Of a stretch of DNA of 64,000 nucleotides, positions 1 to 8,964 are shown one piece after another. The notes beneath the pieces were generated by a model. That model searched no databases. It was given only the letters and a program-made list of their open reading frames with translations, and was not told the origin of the DNA. Each line of letters opens with the position of its first letter. The first letter of the stretch is position 1. The position numbers and the translations under genes were made by a program. Source of the DNA: Bradyrhizobium yuanmingense (GTDB lineage: Bacteria > Pseudomonadota > Alphaproteobacteria > Rhizobiales > Xanthobacteraceae); NCBI RefSeq assembly GCF_900094575.1, contig NZ_FMAE01000001.1, forward strand, positions 248,001-312,000, in the 5' to 3' direction.

Positions 1-173
1 ACCTGCCATTCCTTCGGAAGATAGGCGGAGATCAGCAGCAGCCCTTGCGGCGGCATGAAGGCGCGGACGCCATCGGTCAGGGGATAGGAATGCTCGAACG
101 TGCCGAAGGACGAGGTGTAGCGCGGAAACACGCAGAGAATCCGCCGGGACGTTCCGTTACTTTCAGCTCGCAT
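1..173 (-). CDS. B12-binding domain radical SAM protein, N-terminal fragment
   Basis: Reading right to left from an ATG at 173, 57 codons are open to the window edge. The translation runs MRAESNGTSRRILCVFPRY, then a segment with FMPPQGLLLISAYLP. A short basic leader, an ILCVFPRY strand and a PPQGLL..AAYLP-like segment are typical of the N-terminal cobalamin-binding Rossmann domain of B12-binding radical SAM enzymes, a family that includes the hopanoid methylases. The radical SAM CxxxCxxC motif would lie beyond the edge, so the exact enzyme cannot be named. It is transcribed away from the window, downstream of eutB on the same strand with a gap of about 150 bases. Confidence 0.7.
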   Translation of the reverse strand, partial: MRAESNGTSRRILCVFPRYTSSFGTFEHSYPLTDGVRAFMPPQGLLLISAYLPKEWQ

Positions 174-321
174 CAAAGCTCCCCCGCCACACTCAACCGA
201 TGGTGCGGAAATTGCCAGCCCGACACATAGCGTAATGCTGTCGGCGGAATTTCTCAATATTGTGGCGTAAGCATAATTCCGAGAGGCGCCGATGGTTTCC
301 CAACCGAGTTGACCTTCCGCC

Positions 322-1704
322 TCATGCGATCAGCCGCGCGGCAAAATCGGGCAGCAGGCCTGCATCGCCGGCAATCCGGAAATCGGCACCTGCAATGCCC
401 GAGCGCGCCAGCCAGTCGTCGAATTCCGGCGCGCGGCGCAGCGCGAAGACGTCCCTGACATAGAGCGCGTCGTGAAAAGACGTCGACTGGTAGTTCAGCA
501 TGACGTCGTCGGCACCGGGAACACCCATGATGAAGGTGACGCCGGCGGCGGCGAGCAGCGTCAGGAGATTGTCCATGTCGTCCTGATCTGCCTCGGCGTG
601 GTTGGTGTAGCAGATGTCGACCCCGAGCGGCAGGCCGAGCAGCTTGCCACAGAAATGATCCTCCAGCCCCGCGCGGATGATTTCCTTGCCGTCATAGAGA
701 TATTCCGGGCCGATGAAGCCGACCACGCTGTTGACCAGCAGCGGAGCGAAGGCGCGGGCGACCGCATAGGCGCGCGCCTCGCAGGTCTGCTGGTCGACGC
801 CGTGATGGGCGCCCGCCGACAGCGCCGAGCCCTGGCCGGTCTCGAAATACATCAGGTTCCGCCCGACCGTGCCGCGCGACTGTGACAGCCCGGCCTCTTG
901 CGCCTCCTTCAACAGTGCGAGGTCGATGCCGAAGCTGCGGTTGGCGGCCTCGGTGCCCGCGACCGACTGGAAGACGAGGTCGACCGGCACGCCCTGCCCG
1001 ATCAGCGACAGCGTCGTCGTGACATGGGTCAGGACGCAGCCTTGCGTCGGGATCTGCAGCCGCGCGATGATCTCGTCGAGCAGCCGCAGCAATTGCGCGA
1101 TGACGGCGGGGTCGTCGCTGGCGGGATTGATGCCGATGCAGGCATCGCCCGCCCCCAGCAGGATGCCGTCGAGGATTGAGGCGGTGATGCCCCTTGCATC
1201 GTCGAAGGGATGGTTCGGCTGCAGGCGTGTGCTCATCCGCCCCCTCAGGCCGATAGTGTTGCGAAAGGCGGTGGTGACCTCGCATTTCCGCGCCGCCAGG
1301 ATCAGATCCTGGTTGCGCATCAGCTTCGACACCGCGGCCGCCATCTCCGGCGTGATGCCGGGCGCCAGCTTGCGCAGGATCTCGGGCGTTGCGGCGTCCG
1401 ACAGCAGCCAGTCGCGGAAGGCGCCGACCGTCAGCGATGCCACCGGCGCGAACGCCCTAGCGTCATGGCTGTCGATGACGAGGCGGGTGACCTCGTCGGC
1501 CTCGTAGGGAACGACGGCTTCCTGCAGGAACTGGCCGAGCGGCACATTGGCGAGCGCCATCCGCGCGGCGATCATCTGCTCGGAGCTGGCAGCGGCAATG
1601 CCGGCCAGCCGGTCGCCGGAGCGCGGGGGTGTCGCCTTGGCGAGCAGGTCGCGCAGGTCAGGGAAGCTGTAGGTCGTGGCGTCGATGCTGTGGCGGTAGA
1701 CCAA
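322..1704 (-). CDS. eutB: Ethanolamine ammonia-lyase large (catalytic) subunit
   Basis: Adenosylcobalamin-dependent lyase subunit that turns ethanolamine into acetaldehyde and ammonia. The protein follows the known EutB pattern along its whole length: RSGDRLAGIAAASSE near the N-terminus, RLQPNHP, GDACIGINP, PTQGCVLTHVTT, YFETGQGSALSAGAHHG, NSVVGFIGPEYLYDGKEI, CYTNHAEADQ and a GVPGADDVMLNYQSTSFHD end. The frame is open to an ATG at 1743, but a TTG at 1704 behind GGAGAG gives an N-terminus (MVYRHSIDATTYSF) that fits the family better, at 460 aa. The small subunit EutC, normally encoded directly downstream, is missing: the next 148 bases hold no gene and then comes an unrelated radical SAM gene. 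Confidence 0.93.
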   Translation of the reverse strand: MVYRHSIDATTYSFPDLRDLLAKATPPRSGDRLAGIAAASSEQMIAARMALANVPLGQFLQEAVVPYEADEVTRLVIDSHDARAFAPVASLTVGAFRDWLLSDAATPEILRKLAPGITPEMAAAVSKLMRNQDLILAARKCEVTTAFRNTIGLRGRMSTRLQPNHPFDDARGITASILDGILLGAGDACIGINPASDDPAVIAQLLRLLDEIIARLQIPTQGCVLTHVTTTLSLIGQGVPVDLVFQSVAGTEAANRSFGIDLALLKEAQEAGLSQSRGTVGRNLMYFETGQGSALSAGAHHGVDQQTCEARAYAVARAFAPLLVNSVVGFIGPEYLYDGKEIIRAGLEDHFCGKLLGLPLGVDICYTNHAEADQDDMDNLLTLLAAAGVTFIMGVPGADDVMLNYQSTSFHDALYVRDVFALRRAPEFDDWLARSGIAGADFRIAGDAGLLPDFAARLIA

Positions 1705-1889
1705 GGGTCTCTCCGGGGTTGCTCGGCCAACGGCCGACTCCAAGACTATCCCAAAAGACTATCCTGAAACTAAACCTTCGGATCAAGACGCTGAAATGAC
1801 TTACCTTTCCTTCGACCAAGGACGGAGGCGGCCAGGCCGCGCGTTAACGAGGCGTCCATCTTCGTTCTGCATAGTTTTGCAACAATTTG

Positions 1890-1916
1890 CCTGACCCCGT
1901 TCACCGGCCGGTCAGG
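1890..1916. repeat. Short inverted repeat just upstream of a chemoreceptor gene
   Basis: CCTGACC and GGTCAGG face each other 13 bases apart, ending 23 bases before the ATG at 1940. It sits in the probable 5' leader or promoter of the chemoreceptor gene and could be an operator or a leader hairpin. Only the symmetry is seen; function is unknown. Confidence 0.35.
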
Positions 1917-1939
1917 CCAATCCGGGCTCCTTGAACATC

Positions 1940-3679
1940 ATGACATCCGACCGATCTGGGAATGCCGCCAAGCCGGCAGGCCGCTTCACGCTTGCCAGCA
2001 AGCTCTATGCGATCTTCGCGCTGTTCGCGCTGCTCACGGGAGCGATCGCGATCTTGTCCGACTACAACAGCCGCCGCAGCGCGGACCTCGCAGTCGCGAT
2101 TGAGACGGCCAATGCCGCCGCGCTGAACGTCGAGCGGGTCAACTCCCTCGTCTATGCGGTGGTGATGGAATCGCGCGGCATCTACATGTCGACCGAGCCG
2201 GCCGTGGTGAAGAAATACGGCGACGGCCTGCTCAAGTTCAACTCCCAGATCCTCGACGTCGTGAAGCGCTGGGAGACCATCGTCAAGGCCGACGATGCCG
2301 AGCAGTTCGCGACCTTCAAGAAGCGCATCGAGCAGTTCGTCGAGTTCCGCAAGGAGCTGGTGCGGCGCGGCGTCGAGATCAACGCGGCAGCGGGCCGCGA
2401 ATGGGGCGACAACGACGCCAACCGCAGCGTCCGCTCGGCGCTGAACAAGGACCTCGAGGCGCTGTCCAAGGTCTATGCCGAGCGCGGCAGGCAGATCGCG
2501 CAGCAGACCGAGACCGCCCGCACATTGTCGTTCATCCTCACCTGCCTCGGCGGCGTGGCGCTGGCCCTAGTCGTCGCTGGCATCGTCATCATTGCCCGCT
2601 CGATCGCCCGGCCGCTCGCCGCGATCACCGCCACCATCAAGCAGGTCGCCGACGGCGCCGACGATGTCGTGGTGCCGCACTCCGACCGCGCCGACGAGAT
2701 CGGCGCGCTGGCCCGCGCCATCCAGGTGTTCCAGGACTCGATGGGGCGCAACCGCAACCTCGCCTCGCAAGTGTCGCAAGACGCCGCCGCGCGCGAGGAG
2801 CGCGCCCGTCACGTCGAGCGGTCCGTCGAGCAATTTCGCGAGGCGATCGGCGCGATCATGCGCGGCCTCAGCGACAACGCCTCCGTCATGCGCGAGACCG
2901 CGCAGACCATCACGCGTGTCACAGCGGATGCGAGCAGCCGCGCCGGCACCGCGGCGAACGCCACCGAGCAGGCCTCGCACAACGTCACCGCGGTGGCGGG
3001 CGCGGCCGAGGAGCTTTCGGCCTCGGTGGTGGAGATCGGCCGCCAGGTGCGGCAGAGCGCCGGCGCGGTCGAGCAGACCGGCCAGCGCACCGAGAAGTCG
3101 ATCTCCGAGATCGAGAGCCTCGCTGCAGCCACGCAACGCATCGACGGCGTGCTCAACCTGATCCAGGCGATCGCCGAGCAGACCAACCTGCTCGCGCTGA
3201 ACGCCACCATCGAGGCGGCGCGCGCCGGCGATGCTGGCCGCGGCTTTGCCGTCGTCGCCCACGAGGTGAAGGCGCTCGCGGGCCAGACCGCCAAGGCCAC
3301 GGCCGAGATCAGCGAGAACGTCGCGATGATCCAGGCCTCGACGCGGAACGCCGTCGACGCCGTGCGCGAGATCGGCGGGGCGGTGCGCGAGATCAACGAG
3401 GTCACGTCCGCGATTGCCGGCGCCGTCAGTCAGCAGGACCAGGCCACGCGCGAGATCTCCTCCAACGCGCAAAGCGCTGCCCAAGGCAACGAGACGCTGG
3501 TGGCGAACATCACCTCGCTGCGCGATGCCATCGGCGAGACCGATACCGCGGCGGCTTCGGTGTTCACCGCAGCCAGCAGCCTGACCGAGACGGCGCAGAC
3601 GCTGTCGCGGGAGGTGGAGACGTTCTTCCAGAATCTGCGCGCGGGGTCGGCGGACGGTCGCATCGCCAAGGCGGGGTAG
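1940..3679 (+). CDS. Methyl-accepting chemotaxis protein
   Basis: Inner-membrane chemoreceptor of 579 aa. A short cytoplasmic leader precedes TM1 (about 21-40), then a periplasmic helical ligand-binding region rich in charged residues (about 41-195), TM2 (about 196-220), a HAMP linker (about 221-275, [17 protein letters not shown]) and the cytoplasmic signalling domain. The hairpin tip near 412-446 carries [18 protein letters not shown] followed by [15 protein letters not shown], the CheA/CheW contact region. ATG 1940 is preferred over an in-frame TTG at 1931, although neither has a strong ribosome-binding site. It stands alone: no che genes are adjacent and the eutB gene upstream is divergent. 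The ligand cannot be told from sequence. Confidence 0.93.
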   Translation: MTSDRSGNAAKPAGRFTLASKLYAIFALFALLTGAIAILSDYNSRRSADLAVAIETANAAALNVERVNSLVYAVVMESRGIYMSTEPAVVKKYGDGLLKFNSQILDVVKRWETIVKADDAEQFATFKKRIEQFVEFRKELVRRGVEINAAAGREWGDNDANRSVRSALNKDLEALSKVYAERGRQIAQQTETARTLSFILTCLGGVALALVVAGIVIIARSIARPLAAITATIKQVADGADDVVVPHSDRADEIGALARAIQVFQDSMGRNRNLASQVSQDAAAREERARHVERSVEQFREAIGAIMRGLSDNASVMRETAQTITRVTADASSRAGTAANATEQASHNVTAVAGAAEELSASVVEIGRQVRQSAGAVEQTGQRTEKSISEIESLAAATQRIDGVLNLIQAIAEQTNLLALNATIEAARAGDAGRGFAVVAHEVKALAGQTAKATAEISENVAMIQASTRNAVDAVREIGGAVREINEVTSAIAGAVSQQDQATREISSNAQSAAQGNETLVANITSLRDAIGETDTAAASVFTAASSLTETAQTLSREVETFFQNLRAGSADGRIAKAG

Positions 3680-3722
3680 CGGCCCGCCTGGCGCCGCGAA
3701 AACGGTCGCTCCAGCAAAAACG

Positions 3723-3750
3723 GAAAAACAACCCCATGCACAGTAGACGG
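3723..3750 (+). repeat. Copy 1 of a dispersed noncoding motif (aaaaacaaccc-atgca-gtag)
   Basis: The stretch reads aaaaacaaccccatgca, then cagtagacgg. A close match lies at 20861-20887 (aaaaacaacccgatgca, then gtagccga). Both lie in noncoding gaps downstream of plus-strand genes, suggesting a dispersed element. The rest of this gap, to about 3860, continues without a gene and contains a cgtcgggcaaaac string related to the hairpin at 59276. Confidence 0.45.
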
Positions 3751-3893
3751 GGGTCAGCTTTTTCAATGGCTTGGCGGCCCGGCGCGAAGCCCTGCTGTTT
3801 TTACGGACCGATTTTGACTCGTCGGGCAAAACAGGGGCATGATGTCAGCATGCCGAGCGTGGCGCCTGTGCCGCGGCTGGCAACCGAACGGGG

Positions 3894-4187
3894 TTACCGC
3901 TCCGAACCCGATCGAGCGACCAAGATCCGGACGCGGCCGCCGGCATCCTCGAGCTCGCGGTAACGACTTAGTTCGGCCTGGAGCTCCGGATCGGACCTTG
4001 CCCAGGCCAGCCAGTCGAACGGGACCGCGCTGAGCAGCCGGGTATCCACGAGGATCACATCCGGACGACCGGCGCGCAGGTCCGCGAGCAAGTGCCGCCG
4101 CTCGAAATCGATGATGCTGTCCAGTCTTGCGCGCTCGCCTTCGGCATCGGACGTTTTCTCGCGCAAAAGCGATCTGTGCTCTTTCAC
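3894..4187 (-). pseudogene. Orphan C-terminal remnant, possibly of a membrane glycosyltransferase-like protein
   Basis: An open frame of 97 codons includes the strings RPDVILVDTR, PFDWLAWARSDPE and a terminal RILVARS. This looks like the soluble C-terminal tail seen in some large alphaproteobacterial membrane proteins of the PMT/GT39 type, in which the tail follows many TM helices; the comparison is from memory. No membrane segment precedes it, and the bases upstream (4188-4343) do not continue a recognisable gene. I read it as the tail of a lost gene, though a small hypothetical protein starting at 4187 cannot be ruled out. Confidence 0.4.
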
Positions 4188-4343
4188 CTGGGTGAACCCG
4201 CCATGGCGTGCAGGGTCACTCTCGGTCAGCAGTTACTATCGTACTACACTGATCTGAGGCCATACTGCATCGCGGCCAAAAGACTTGCCCGTCGCGGCGC
4301 TTCGAAGCGCCGCCGATGCGCAATCCGGCCAAGGGCCACGGCG

Positions 4344-5558
4344 CTACCCCATCACCCCGCCGCGCCTGATCAGCTCCTTCCCGACGGCCGCGAGATGCAC
4401 TTGGTCCGGCCCGTCGCCGATGCGGATGAAGCGGGCGTAGACGTAAGCCCGCGCGAGGAACGTGTCCTGCGAGACACCGGCGGCGCCGTGAATCTGGATG
4501 GCGCGGTCGATGACGCGGGCGGCCATGCTGGGGACCACGATCTTGGCCGCGGCGATCAGGTCGCGCGCGGCCTTGTTGCCCTCGCGGTCCATCTTGTCGG
4601 CGGCCTGCAAGGTAAGCAGGCGGGCTTGCGCGATCTCGCAGAAGGAATGCGCGATGTCCTCGCGCACCGAGCCCTGCTCTGCGAGCGGCTTACCGAAGGC
4701 GACGCGCGAGACCGCGCGCTGGCACATCAGTTCGAGCGCACGCTGGGCGCAGCCGATCAGGCGCATGCAATGGTGGATGCGGCCGGGGCCGAGCCGGCCT
4801 TGCGCGATCTCGAAGCCGCGGCCCTCGCCGAGCAAAATGTTCTCGGCGGGCACGCGGACGTTGTCGTAGACGATCTCGGGATGGCCGACCGGCGCATCGT
4901 CATAGCCGTAGGTGAGCATGTCGCGGACGATGCGCACCCCACGCGTATTCTTCGGCACCAGGATCATGGATTGCTGGCGATGGCGGTCGGGATGGTCGGG
5001 TGCGGTCTTGCCCATCACGATCAGGATCTCGCAATCCTCGTTCATCGCGCCCGAGGTGAACCATTTGCGGCCGTTGATCACGTAGTCGTCGCCGTCACGC
5101 CGGATCTCGCACTGGATGTTGGTGGCGTCGCTGGAGGCGACCTGCGGCTCCGTCATCGAGAAGCCGGAGCGGATGCGCCCCTCGAGGAGCGGCTTCAGCC
5201 AGCGCTCCTGCTGCGCCTTGGTGCCGTAGTTTGCGAGCACCTCCATGTTGCCGACATCGGGCGCGGAGCAGTTGAAGACCTCGGGCGCCCAGAGGATGCG
5301 GCCCATGATCTCCTTCACCGGCGCGTATTCGAGATTGGTCAGACCCGGCCCGTGCTCGCCGGACAGGAACAGGTTCCAGAGCCCCTGCTCGCGCGCCCGC
5401 CGCTTCAGATCCTGAAGGATTTGCGGAGTCTTGTAGCGTGAAGCTTCCGGCTTGACCTGCTCGTAGTAGAGCTCCTCGACCGGCTCGACATGGGCCTGCA
5501 TGAACTGGCGAACGCGCGCCTGGAGCTCCAAGGAACGGGCGGAGTGCTGAAAGTCCAT
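4344..5558 (-). CDS. Acyl-CoA dehydrogenase family protein
   Basis: FAD flavoenzyme of 404 aa that would introduce an alpha,beta double bond in an acyl-CoA. Family landmarks are in order: an N-terminal helical domain ([19 protein letters not shown]), [11 protein letters not shown], the FAD/substrate segment [26 protein letters not shown], a mid beta-domain, [13 protein letters not shown] and the C-terminal [20 protein letters not shown] segment. The layout resembles the ACAD10/11 branch. The start at 5558 is supported by AAAGGAG eight bases upstream; the frame extends to 5660 without homology. Substrate unknown. It is a single gene bordering the AT-richer accessory patch to its right. Confidence 0.92.
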   Translation of the reverse strand: MDFQHSARSLELQARVRQFMQAHVEPVEELYYEQVKPEASRYKTPQILQDLKRRAREQGLWNLFLSGEHGPGLTNLEYAPVKEIMGRILWAPEVFNCSAPDVGNMEVLANYGTKAQQERWLKPLLEGRIRSGFSMTEPQVASSDATNIQCEIRRDGDDYVINGRKWFTSGAMNEDCEILIVMGKTAPDHPDRHRQQSMILVPKNTRGVRIVRDMLTYGYDDAPVGHPEIVYDNVRVPAENILLGEGRGFEIAQGRLGPGRIHHCMRLIGCAQRALELMCQRAVSRVAFGKPLAEQGSVREDIAHSFCEIAQARLLTLQAADKMDREGNKAARDLIAAAKIVVPSMAARVIDRAIQIHGAAGVSQDTFLARAYVYARFIRIGDGPDQVHLAAVGKELIRRGGVMG

Positions 5559-5670
5559 GGTGGTCTCCTTTTCCCTTCTCCCCTTGTTGTGGGAGAAGGT
5601 GGCTATCGCGACGTTAACGTCACGGGCGATTAGCATAATCTGGAGTTCGGGCTCGTTCATGGCGCCCTCT

Positions 5671-5690
5671 CGCGTGCACTAACGCACGCG
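5671..5690. repeat. Perfect hairpin CGCGTGC-N6-GCACGCG
   Basis: Seven-base perfect arms surround the loop ACTAAC. It lies upstream of the minus-strand acyl-CoA dehydrogenase gene, so it may be a leader hairpin or an operator rather than a terminator. No T-run follows on either strand. Confidence 0.4.
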
Positions 5691-5858
5691 GCTTAAAAGC
5701 GCATGATGAGCCCCCCTAGCGTCGGTGTTCGGTCGAAGTCCCCAAAGGGGAGGCTATTGCTCCATTAGCGCATCATCAACGTCGGACCCACAATCATGGA
5801 TTCGATCTGGCACCTCCCCGTTCTGCCAAGATGTCACACGCTAGACGCGCAAACCATC

Positions 5859-5886
5859 TTGACCGGCCAACAACTCGCGCTAAGGT
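5859..5886 (+). promoter_or_regulatory. Possible sigma-70 promoter for the two-gene accessory module
   Basis: TTGACC and TAAGGT are separated by 16 bases, a reasonable match to -35 and -10 boxes, about 210 bases upstream of the first gene at 6096. It is the best pair I found in this gap, but such matches occur by chance and the long leader is unexplained. Confidence 0.25.
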
Positions 5887-6095
5887 AGAGGGTAATAATT
5901 TCCTATAACGCTCTCAAATTTTTAGACGTACGACGGGGAGAAAGCCCGACGCGATTGTTGCGTCCAAAATTCTTCGAGTATCCATCTACTTCAACATGAC
6001 TGACTAAAGAATTTTCAGCGCCATCGATGTGCGGTGGGCATTCGCATGCCCGCGCCGCCCCGAAATTTCAGTATGCCATGCAAGGAGTGTTTGTG

Positions 6096-7052
6096 ATGTC
6101 AGACGAAAACCCCTGTGCCACTCATCAAGATGCCCTGCTTGCGAGGGCAACCGACCTCAGCAAGAACCTCAAGGATAGGATCAAGTCGATCACCGGAAAG
6201 TATGAGCAAGAGTTCGAAAGATTGCGGGAAGAAGGCCCAGACCCTGACAACCCGATAGAAGGTTGGATCGGTATTGATATCGATGTGTCCTGGGAGGTCG
6301 TGACGATCAAGCTGGACTTGCCTGAAGTGACTATGAAGCTTCAGGATTGGAGTTTTGATATACCGCAGACCGAGTTGGTACAGAGAGAGATCATCTTCCA
6401 CACTCCCTCCGTCAGAATGGAAACCCGCAAGGTTGGACAGTATCCAGAATTTCACGGCTTTACGGTGAGATGGAAGGATATCCTTATCGATGTACCAGTG
6501 CCCTTCATGCAAGAGCAAAAGATCATCATGGGCGTTCCGGAGTTCCGTATGGGGCGCGTCGGCGTGAAGTTACATATCCCTGAGTTCGCCATGAGAACGC
6601 AGGAGATCAAGTTGAACCTTCCGCAGTTCACGGTGAAGAATATTCGAGCGGAAGTGCGGACAGTTGAGGAGCGGTCTCAACAGCTGCAGGCAGCGATGAA
6701 GGCAGAAGTGGCAGCTGGGCGCAAGGAAGTAGCCAATAGCGCCGGGACCGATATCTCAAAGGCCGCAAACACGTTGTTCACGTGCCTGCGCACGAACATA
6801 CAGGTCAAGAAAGATCAAACCCTCGCGGTTCTAGAGCCCTCGATCGTCATGTTCCGTGATACCGCCTCAAAGCTGCGGAGTATTAACTCCACTGAAACGT
6901 CGGCGAGAGCAGCCGAGATGGAAGGTCAGCTTTCGGCGCTCCTGGAGCGTAAAGCCCAGATTGCCAAGGACTTCGAGAAGCAGATCGATGATCTGATCGA
7001 GCAGGAAAAGAAGACTGTCGAGGCTATCCTCGGCGGACTACGGGCCGCCTAA
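6096..7052 (+). CDS. Hypothetical protein: beta-strand repeats plus C-terminal coiled coil
   Basis: 318 aa, function not recognised. Residues about 1-60 are helical and charged. Residues about 71-184 hold some eight imperfect units of 13-15 residues, each built round a hydrophobic strand with a central proline: LDLPEVTM, FDIPQTEL, FHTPSVRM, YPEFHGF, IDVPVPFM, MGVPEFRM, LHIPEFAM, LNLPQFTV. Residues about 185-318 are strongly helical and probably coiled-coil, rich in E, K, Q and A. There is no signal peptide or TM helix. ATG 6096 is chosen because AAGGAG sits 8 bases upstream; the frame is open from 6027. A membrane protein follows 17 bases downstream, so the two are probably co-transcribed. 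Codon use is AT-richer than in flanking genes, suggesting acquisition. Confidence 0.75.
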   Translation: MSDENPCATHQDALLARATDLSKNLKDRIKSITGKYEQEFERLREEGPDPDNPIEGWIGIDIDVSWEVVTIKLDLPEVTMKLQDWSFDIPQTELVQREIIFHTPSVRMETRKVGQYPEFHGFTVRWKDILIDVPVPFMQEQKIIMGVPEFRMGRVGVKLHIPEFAMRTQEIKLNLPQFTVKNIRAEVRTVEERSQQLQAAMKAEVAAGRKEVANSAGTDISKAANTLFTCLRTNIQVKKDQTLAVLEPSIVMFRDTASKLRSINSTETSARAAEMEGQLSALLERKAQIAKDFEKQIDDLIEQEKKTVEAILGGLRAA

Positions 7053-7069
7053 GCATTGCGGAGGAAGCC

Positions 7070-7810
7070 ATGTCGGAATCCAACCCACCCGAGGCGAAGC
7101 CTTTTAAGGATCGCCTCGCTTGGACAGTGTTTCTGTGTTCGTTCTTCGGTGCAATATTTATAGCGACACTATTAATCAATAAGACCAACACCGAAGCCCA
7201 AATAGATAAAGTGTTCTCAGCCCTGTTACCATTGTTTGGTACTTGGGCTGGGACCATACTCGCCTTTTACTTTGCCCGAGAGAACTTTGACAGCGCAAAC
7301 CAAAGCGTGCAGCGGATGGTCAACCGACTGACTCCAGACCAACAACTCGCGCAAGTGTCCGTTCGGCAAGCCATGAAGCCGTTTAAAAGGATAGAGGCGC
7401 TGAGCGATCCCGCCCCGGAGACAAAGTTCAGTGTGCGTGAATTGAAAGAAAAGGTTGAGGAGGGCAACACGCGCGTGCCGATTTTTGCGGACCAGAAAGC
7501 CCTCTGTGTTGTTCATGAAGGCACACTGAACAAATATCTTGTATCCAAGCTATCGTCGGGTTCTCCTGTCGCCGACCTTAGCAAGATCAAGTTGAGCGAA
7601 TTTCTTTCTCACAAGCTTGGAAATGAAGAAATCCGGTCCATCGTGACAAAGTTCGCCGTCGTCAAAATGGATGCCTCCTTGGCGGATGCGCGAGACGAAA
7701 TGCTTAAGATCAAGGGCGCTCAAGACGTATTCGTGACTGCGAGCGGCTCGCCGTCGGAAAAAGTTGAGGGGTGGCTTACGAACTCGGATATCACCCGAGA
7801 CCTGAATTAG
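7070..7810 (+). CDS. Hypothetical two-TM membrane protein with CBS-like C-terminal region
   Basis: 246 aa. TM1 spans about 17-37 and TM2 about 47-69, joined by a short polar loop, so both termini probably face the same side. The soluble part (about 95-246) resembles a CBS-domain pair in layout: QAMKPFKRI..L then RVPIFADQKALCVVHEGTL in the first half, and VVKMDASLADARDEML..QDVFVTASG...GWLTNSDITRDL in the second. CBS pairs usually bind adenine nucleotides, which would make this a membrane-tethered sensor; that is inference. GGAGG lies 6 bases before the ATG, and the gene follows its partner by 17 bases. AT-richer composition matches the partner gene. Confidence 0.7.
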   Translation: MSESNPPEAKPFKDRLAWTVFLCSFFGAIFIATLLINKTNTEAQIDKVFSALLPLFGTWAGTILAFYFARENFDSANQSVQRMVNRLTPDQQLAQVSVRQAMKPFKRIEALSDPAPETKFSVRELKEKVEEGNTRVPIFADQKALCVVHEGTLNKYLVSKLSSGSPVADLSKIKLSEFLSHKLGNEEIRSIVTKFAVVKMDASLADARDEMLKIKGAQDVFVTASGSPSEKVEGWLTNSDITRDLN

Positions 7811-7839
7811 GTAGATCAACTGAGCGACGTGCGGCTGCC

Positions 7840-8514
7840 TTAGTTGCACGCCGCTGCGTCGCTGAATATGAAATGTAGTCGCAGGGCTGCTGTTTGCCAG
7901 TGCCCGGCATCTAATTCAATGCCAACAGCCGAATGTCCGGCGTGCCTTGCTGCGGCCAGCGTCGATCCGGACCCGCAGAACGGGTCCAATACGATACCGT
8001 CATCGGAACAGAACGCTTCAATAAGCGGACGTAAGACCTTGATCGGCTTCTGTCGGATGCAGCCGATTACCCGTGTAGCTCCAGTCGATGACGTCAGGCA
8101 CCGGCCGGGCGGGTAGGGCGGCGTAGCCCTTGGCAAGCAGGTAGGCCCGCGCGTGCTCGGATCGCATGTAGCTGACTGAGAAGCGTAGCGCTTCCTGAAG
8201 ACTGTATGTCCGACAATGCGGAAGCCAGCCTTGCGCCAAGCACCGATAAACTTATCAGCTGCATGCCAGCCGTAGACGCTGACGCAGAATGCACCAGGCT
8301 TCAGAACGCGGTACATTTCGCTGAACGCTGGCTCAAGCCAGCCAACGCGGTCATCGTTGGCAATGGTCTGCCCATCGCGCGATTTGTAGCGGCAGAGGTA
8401 GGGCGGATCGGTGAGCATGAAGTCCACGCTTGCGGCTTCCATTCGGCGCATCACCGCAACACAGTCTCCGTTGACGACTGTATTGCGGAGCTGCCGCGAG
8501 GCAGCGGGGCTCAT
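7840..8514 (-). pseudogene. Beta-class DNA adenine/cytosine methyltransferase with two compensating frameshifts
   Basis: Two landmark motifs are intact: target-recognition/catalytic TDPPYLCRYKSRDG near residue 35 and the AdoMet motif LDPFCGSGSTLAAARHAG near residue 180. That motif order (IV before I) is beta-class. Between about 8215 and 8048 the main frame is nonsense, while another frame reads VSYMRSEHARAYLLAKGY...VIDWSYTGNRLHPTE, exactly the missing middle. The simplest reading is one base lost in the GCTTCTCAG area (about 8186) and two lost at ACACAG (about 8060), restoring frame at KPIKVLRPL. The full-length frame therefore encodes about 45 wrong residues. Either the gene is decayed or the assembly has small indels. 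It overlaps the small companion gene by ATGA, as in plasmid or phage-type blocks. Confidence 0.75.
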
Positions 8515-8701
8515 CGCCCCGCCTCCTCAGCCTTCGGCTCGCGGACGATGAGACGCAGGGGCATACAGCTGAGCTGGATGTTGAAGCCCTTGCCGTCCCG
8601 GTGCGGCCATGCGGCGCCGATCTTGGTCCAGAAGGCACTGTCGCCTTCATCCTCGACCACATAAAACGCATGTGGCGCCTGGATCTTCTGATTGCTTTCA
8701 T
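8511..8701 (-). pseudogene. Small conserved accessory protein with an N-terminal frameshift
   Basis: One frame reads NQKIQAPHAFYVVEDEGDSA, then FWTKIGAAWPHRDGKGFNIQL and PLRLIVREPK. This matches a family of about 60-residue proteins I know from alphaproteobacterial plasmids and islands (FWT.IG.AW.H.DGKGF..QL). No start codon lies in that frame before a TAG. The ATG at 8701 (ATGAAAGC) is offset by one base, so a single-base deletion after the second codon explains it: 191 bases instead of 192. It ends by an ATGA overlap with the methyltransferase start, so the two were one operon. Function unknown. Confidence 0.55.
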
Positions 8702-8964
8702 TTGACTATCTCCCATTTGGTCTTACCAGCTGCTGCGCCAATCGCGGCCGGACGGGAAACGAGGAGTTAGCGGACGCGCAACGGAGGGGCCGGCCGAGGG
8801 CTCCCTTCAGGGATACGGTTGGATGCCTTGCTCGTACGCGCCTCGGCACCATCTTCCCTGTCCAACTGGCCGTGCATTGGGGATAGACGCACGACTGGTG
8901 ATGGCCTTGAGACGCAATAGGACTGCGCCAGAATAGTTTATCGGTCGTGAGGAGGATCTGTACA

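Larger units (their letters stand above)
5559..6095. other. 537-base intergenic region with no gene
   Basis: No coding frame with family resemblance is seen on either strand. It contains a tctccccttgttgtgggaga hairpin immediately upstream of the dehydrogenase start, a perfect 7-bp stem hairpin at 5671-5690 and a possible promoter at 5859-5886. Base composition falls from GC-rich to AT-richer across it, marking the left border of the accessory patch. Confidence 0.6.

Noticed and set aside
1744..1930. Possible cobalamin riboswitch upstream of eutB
   Set aside because: The gap is short and I could not find a B12-box-like element or the expected stems.
2401..3963. Long alternative frame inside the first chemoreceptor
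   Set aside because: Frame-shifted reading of the MCP gene, extremely Arg-rich; the MCP frame is certain.
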